DNA from: Cellulosimicrobium cellulans
GTDB taxonomy: Bacteria > Actinomycetota > Actinomycetes > Actinomycetales > Cellulomonadaceae
Direction of reading: 5' to 3'
Assembly: GCF_007679345.1 (NCBI RefSeq)
Contig: NZ_VEGH01000002.1
Coordinates: forward strand, 186,001 to 250,000
Length of the DNA: 64,000 nt
Below, one piece after another: positions 62,528-64,000 of this stretch. Under the pieces are notes generated by a model that made no database searches, had not been told where the DNA came from, and saw only the letters and a program-made list of their open reading frames with translations. Positions within the stretch are counted from its first letter, which is position 1, and every line of letters begins with the position of its first letter. The position numbers and the translations under genes were made by a program.

Positions 62528-62856
62528 TCAGCTCGGAGACGCGGTGCCCTCGGACGCGGGCACCGCGTCCCCGACCCACTCCTGCAGCCGCGCGATGAGC
62601 GCGTGCACGTCGAAGCCGCCGAACCGCACCGGCCTGCCGCGACCAGCCACGGTGATCACGACCGACTCCGACCAGGACGGGCGGCCGTGGACGGTGCCGT
62701 CCACCGCCCGGACCGCCTCCCGAGGTGCGCGCAGCGGGCGCACCGCCGCTCGACGAGCAGCGCGTCGTCGGTGAGGACGAGCGTCGCCCGGAGGTCGACG
62801 ACGGCGAGGACCACCGCGTCGTCGCCACGATGCCGCGGGCGCACCGGGACGACCAC
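62528..62856 (-). pseudogene. Hypothetical gene apparently split by a frameshift
   Basis: Two minus-strand reading frames look like halves of one protein of ~110 aa. The upstream half, from GTG 62856, reads VVPVRPRHRGDDAVVLAVVD then LRATLVLTDDALLVERR. The downstream half, in another frame and ending at 62528, reads VRPLRAPREAVRAVDGTVHG, SESVVITVAGRGRPVRFGGF and DVHALIARLQEWVG. Restoring one base near 62743 would join them as LLVERR-x-VRPLRAP. The resulting beta-strand series plus final helix recalls a PH-like domain, but no family is certain. It is either a real frameshift or a base-call error in a GC-rich run. Confidence 0.55.
62538..62569. terminator. 12-bp hairpin at the Excalibur / frameshifted-gene junction
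   Basis: GACGCGGTGCCC (62538-62549) pairs exactly with GGGCACCGCGTC (62558-62569), 21 nt past the Excalibur stop and within the last codons of the opposite-strand gene. Confidence 0.4.
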
Positions 62857-62922
62857 AGCCCGCGGAACCGTCCTCGTCCCCAGGCCGCGGGCACGTGCCC
62901 TCGCGGCGAGCGGTCCCTCGCG

Positions 62923-63345
62923 TCAGCCTCGGGAGACCGCGGCGCGCCGGGCGCCGCCGATCCGAGAGGCGAGCGCCGTGCCGCACGAGGCGAGCACCAC
63001 CCCGACCGCGTACCAGAGCAGGTCCGTGGCGACGAACGTCGTGCCGAGCAGGTACCGCAGCGGCGGCCATGCGTCCGCGGCGGCCGCCGGGACGCCGGTG
63101 AGCTGCGCCAGCTCGACCGCCCAGCACAGCCCGACTGCGAGGCCGGCCCGGGCCGGGGTCGACCACCGGGGCACGGCGAGCCCGACGAGCAGCGCCACGA
63201 GCGCCGCGTACAGGGCGTCCCCCAGCCCGTCGGCGACGGCCCCGGTGCCGTACCGCGCGGTCGCGAGCCCCGCCGCCACGACGAGCACGGCCGCCACCGT
63301 GGTTCCCGCCCACGGGCGTCCGCCCTGGTCACACCACGTCCGCAC
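62923..63345 (-). CDS. DUF2809 family membrane protein
   Basis: 140 aa from GTG 63345, with GGGAGG 10 nt upstream and TAGCGT further up. Four hydrophobic segments: GTTVAAVLVVAAGLATARYG, LGDALYAALVALLVGLAVPR, AGLAVGLCWAVELAQLTGVP and TDLLWYAVGVVLASCGTALA. The W-x-V-E-L-x-Q-L and LLGTTFVATDLLWYAVGV motifs match the DUF2809 family of small membrane proteins; function unknown. It precedes the frameshifted gene by 66 nt on the same strand. Confidence 0.82.
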   Translation of the reverse strand: MRTWCDQGGRPWAGTTVAAVLVVAAGLATARYGTGAVADGLGDALYAALVALLVGLAVPRWSTPARAGLAVGLCWAVELAQLTGVPAAAADAWPPLRYLLGTTFVATDLLWYAVGVVLASCGTALASRIGGARRAAVSRG

Positions 63346-63452
63346 CGCGCCACCTCCCGCACCGACGCTAGGGCGTCCTCGCGGGTCCGGGGCGGCGCGC
63401 CGGCCCGGGTCGGGAGGAGGTGTCGTGTCGGTCCCGTGTGCGACGGTTCCGC

Positions 63453-64000
63453 GGTGACCAGCACCACCCGCACCTCCCGCTCCGCGCTCCCCGCCTCGCC
63501 CCGACGCCGGCCGCCGGCGCGGAACCGGAGGGGCCGCGGCGGCGGTCGGCTGGGCTGGGTCTGGCTGGTGCTGGTGGTCGCGGTGGCCCTGGGCGCCGGG
63601 ATCCCGGTGTGGTCGGACGCCCGCGAGTCCGCGCGGTTCCCGGTCACCGCCGCCGACCTCGACCGTGCCCGCTCCGAGCTCGCCGGCCTGGACGTCAAGG
63701 GCCGCGCCCCGAGGACCGGGTACGACCGCGAGCAGTTCGGCCCCGCGTGGGCGGACGTCGACCGCAACGGCTGCGACACCCGCAACGACGTGCTCGCGCG
63801 TGACCTCACGGACGTGACGTTCGAGGAGGGGACGCACGACTGCGTCGTCCTCACCGGCACGCTCGCGGACCCCTACACCGACGAGGTGATCGAGTTCGAG
63901 CGCGGACCCCGCAGCGCGGAGGTGCAGATCGACCACGTCGTCGCGCTGTCCGACGCGTGGCAGAAGGGCGCGCAGCAGTGGGACGCGGAGACCCGCCGAC
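63453..64000 (+). CDS. DUF1524-type HNH endonuclease family protein (3' end outside window)
   Basis: GTG 63453 opens a frame that continues past the window end; 182 codons are visible. After a basic N-terminus, one transmembrane or signal-anchor helix (WVWLVLVVAVALGAGIPVW) precedes the nuclease domain. The domain shows LDVKGRAPRTGYDREQFGPA, WADVDRNGCDTRNDVLARDL and the catalytic H of VQIDHVVALSDAWQKGAQQW. This D-x-x-x-C-x-T-R-x-x-x-L ... DHVVAL pattern is the GmrSD/DUF1524 HNH type, common as exported nucleases in actinobacteria. Usual family length is ~210-240 aa, so most is present. Confidence 0.88.

Noticed and set aside
1..64000. tRNA, rRNA, riboswitch and transposase genes were looked for.
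   Set aside because: No cloverleaf-like tRNA sequence, rRNA segment, recognisable riboswitch core or transposase motif was found by eye; a covariance-model scan would be needed to exclude small RNAs.

Overview
The window is very GC-rich (roughly 74-75%), with GTG starts, four-base ATGA/GTGA gene overlaps and many probable leaderless genes. This fits a high-GC actinobacterium. The gene mix (actinobacterial heme route, F420-type PPOX and LLM enzymes, DUF6458, DUF2510, LAXTG sorting signal, GH92 and GH13 enzymes, a peptide/sugar importer) suggests a Cellulomonadaceae-like organism. The family-level placement is inference. I see no rRNA, tRNA, CRISPR array, insertion sequence, prophage or origin; this reads as ordinary chromosome.

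Layout. 1-2.8 kb: the 3' part of a heme oxygenase, a TetR regulator and a GAF-GGDEF diguanylate cyclase. 3-11.9 kb (minus strand): a thioredoxin-NHL protein, a Nal1-type trypsin-like protease with a small partner, a DUF6458 membrane protein, an S9 peptidase, and a copper pair (CopC, CopD-CtaG fusion). 12-13.7 kb (plus): a divergent RadC coupled to a Nudix hydrolase, then a PPOX oxidoreductase. 13.8-17.6 kb (minus): 2-oxoacid dehydrogenase E1alpha-E1beta-E2 behind a palindromic operator. 18.6-21.9 kb (minus): three GTGA-coupled signalling genes (receiver-PP2C phosphatase, CHASE3 histidine kinase, stand-alone receiver). 22-23.6 kb: a HisC-like aminotransferase and a small holin-like membrane protein. 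23.7-26.6 kb: two secreted repeat proteins, the second a cysteine-free chaplin-like protein with six repeats and a LASTG sorting signal. 26.8-30 kb: a soluble GAF-GAF chemotaxis-type transducer and purB.

30.3-38.8 kb is a heme biosynthesis locus: hemA leftward; hemE, hemY, hemC, hemD, hemB and hemL rightward, the last four chained by 4-nt overlaps. It carries the route from glutamyl-tRNA to coproporphyrin; the final iron-insertion and decarboxylation genes are not here. The heme oxygenase and the CtaG-type oxidase assembly factor in the same window also belong to heme metabolism. 39.1-44.8 kb is a five-part peptide/oligosaccharide ABC importer (lipoprotein, two permeases, fused double ATPase). 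44.9-53.7 kb is mixed: VOC protein, degenerate NERD protein, old-yellow-enzyme oxidoreductase, DUF2510 membrane protein, GH92 mannosidase with a GT4 glycosyltransferase, an unrecognised overlapping 66-aa/258-aa pair, and a small protein combining a ScoMcrA-like head domain with a zinc ribbon. 53.9-64 kb: LLM oxidoreductase coupled to a GH13 enzyme, S33 hydrolase, SDR, APH-type kinase, MazG-like pyrophosphohydrolase, RNase Z, an Excalibur protein, a frameshifted gene, a DUF2809 protein, and the start of a DUF1524 HNH nuclease cut by the window end.

Two genome-scale patterns stand out. Many starts lie 6-8 nt after a -10-like NANNNT hexamer, which predicts leaderless transcripts. Several convergent gene ends carry strong hairpins, two of which (13741-13812 and 56707-56778) are copies of one 72-bp element.
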